Below are positions 63,673 to 64,000 of a stretch of 64,000 nt of DNA, piece by piece (positions within the stretch are counted from its first letter, which is position 1; every line of letters begins with the position of its first letter). The stretch is from Halomonas denitrificans (GTDB lineage: Bacteria; Pseudomonadota; Gammaproteobacteria; Pseudomonadales; Halomonadaceae), in assembly GCF_003056305.1 (NCBI RefSeq), contig NZ_PYVX01000003.1:248001-312000 (forward strand). Reading direction: 5' to 3'. A program made the translations under genes and the position numbers. The notes beneath the pieces were generated by a model. It was given only the letters and a program-made list of their open reading frames with translations. It was not told the origin of the DNA and did not search any database.

Positions 63673-64000
63673 CGGGCGCGGCTGCCGTGGCCCGGATCGC
63701 TGACGTCATAGGCGCGGTGCAGCTTGCGCTGCCGCTGCGCGGCACCGATCAGCTCGCCCAGCTCGTCGCGCCGCTCGATCAGGCGCGTCCGGATCTCGAG
63801 ATCGTTCTCCAGGATCTCCTCGAGCAGCGTCGCCTTGCGGGCCCGGTTCGCGGCATCCAGCTGGCGTTCGGCCTCCAGCGTCGCCAGCCGTTCCACCTGC
63901 ATGAGGTAGTCCTCCTGCTGGTCGATCAGCGTCGGCCAGTCGGCGTCGCGCGCCGACGCCAGCATCTGGCGGGTGCGCGAGCGCAATGCCTCATAGTGCT
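63669..64000 (-). CDS. fliT: FliT-like flagellar chaperone (N-terminus beyond window)
   Basis: The frame is open to the right edge, so the start is missing; about 110 residues are visible, from HYEAL at the edge. All-helical, with TRQMLASARDADWPTLIDQQEDYLMQVERL and then ILENDLEIRTRLIERRDEL, the layout of FliT, which chaperones FliD and in enterics inhibits FlhDC. A basic C-terminus ends in a 4-nt overlap with the FliK-like gene. FliS and FliD would be expected just outside the window. Confidence 0.75.
   Translation of the reverse strand, partial: HYEALRSRTRQMLASARDADWPTLIDQQEDYLMQVERLATLEAERQLDAANRARKATLLEEILENDLEIRTRLIERRDELGELIGAAQRQRKLHRAYDVSDPGHGSRAR

Noticed and set aside
1..64000. Defence, toxin-antitoxin, secondary-metabolite or prophage systems
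   Set aside because: Every sizeable coding region is accounted for by housekeeping, one-carbon, flagellar or chemotaxis genes; no nuclease, methylase, transposase or phage structural gene was seen.

Overview
The window reads as chromosome from a high-GC gammaproteobacterium of the Halomonadaceae (Halomonas or a close relative). I infer this from the gene content and order; no 16S gene is present. Housekeeping order on the left half closely follows the Pseudomonas oxyR/recG/ubiC/ubiA/phoBR and spoT/rpoZ/gmk/yicC/rph/crc/pyrE neighbourhood. The flagellar/chemotaxis order on the right half follows the enteric flhDC-motAB-cheAW-cheRBYZ-flhBAE plan. A glycine-betaine-type sarcosine oxidation operon lies between them, as expected for a halophile that uses betaine.

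Layout. 1..1832: a chemoreceptor with a NIT-type sensor, cut by the left edge. 1973..5567: phoR, phoB (PHO box upstream), ubiA, ubiC. 5650..7723: rubredoxin reductase-like flavoprotein, an HU-type protein and a small SCP2-like protein. 7781..12737: recG, oxyR, an SDR protein, thpR, ridA. 12831..23835: spoT, rpoZ, gmk, an MFS exporter, yicC, rph, a catalytically degenerate ExoIII homologue best called Crc, pyrE, trmL, rep. 23934..25056: a di-haem cytochrome c5 and tRNA-Arg(CCG). 25395..34330: GlxA-type AraC regulator, then glyA-soxB-soxD-soxA-soxG-purU. 34417..38202: an EAL protein, a second flagellar stator pair and an HDOD/degenerate-EAL protein. 38247..64000: one long minus-strand flagellar and chemotaxis region, read fliT - fliK-like - fhlB-like - flhD - flhC - motA - motB - cheA - cheW - MCP - MCP - Aer-like MCP - cheR - cheB - MCP - cheY - cheZ - flhB - flhA - flhF - FlhG remnant - flhE - fliA.

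How the genes work together. FlhDC is probably the master regulator, and its upstream region is an AT-rich island in otherwise GC-rich DNA. FliA (sigma-28), encoded at the far end, probably drives late genes. Three good sigma-28-type sites with identical 11-bp internal spacing lie upstream of motA, of the second stator pair and of the NIT chemoreceptor. The sox operon oxidises sarcosine to glycine while loading one-carbon units on tetrahydrofolate; GlyA and PurU then dispose of glycine and one-carbon units.

The most unusual region is 39430..42185. FlhF carries about 350 extra C-terminal residues of unknown function. The next gene, where FlhG/FleN normally sits, encodes only a 165-residue protein that keeps the FlhG-type DQAxxLR N-terminus but lacks the MinD-type ATPase P-loop. 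I saw no mobile element, CRISPR array, prophage or defence system.
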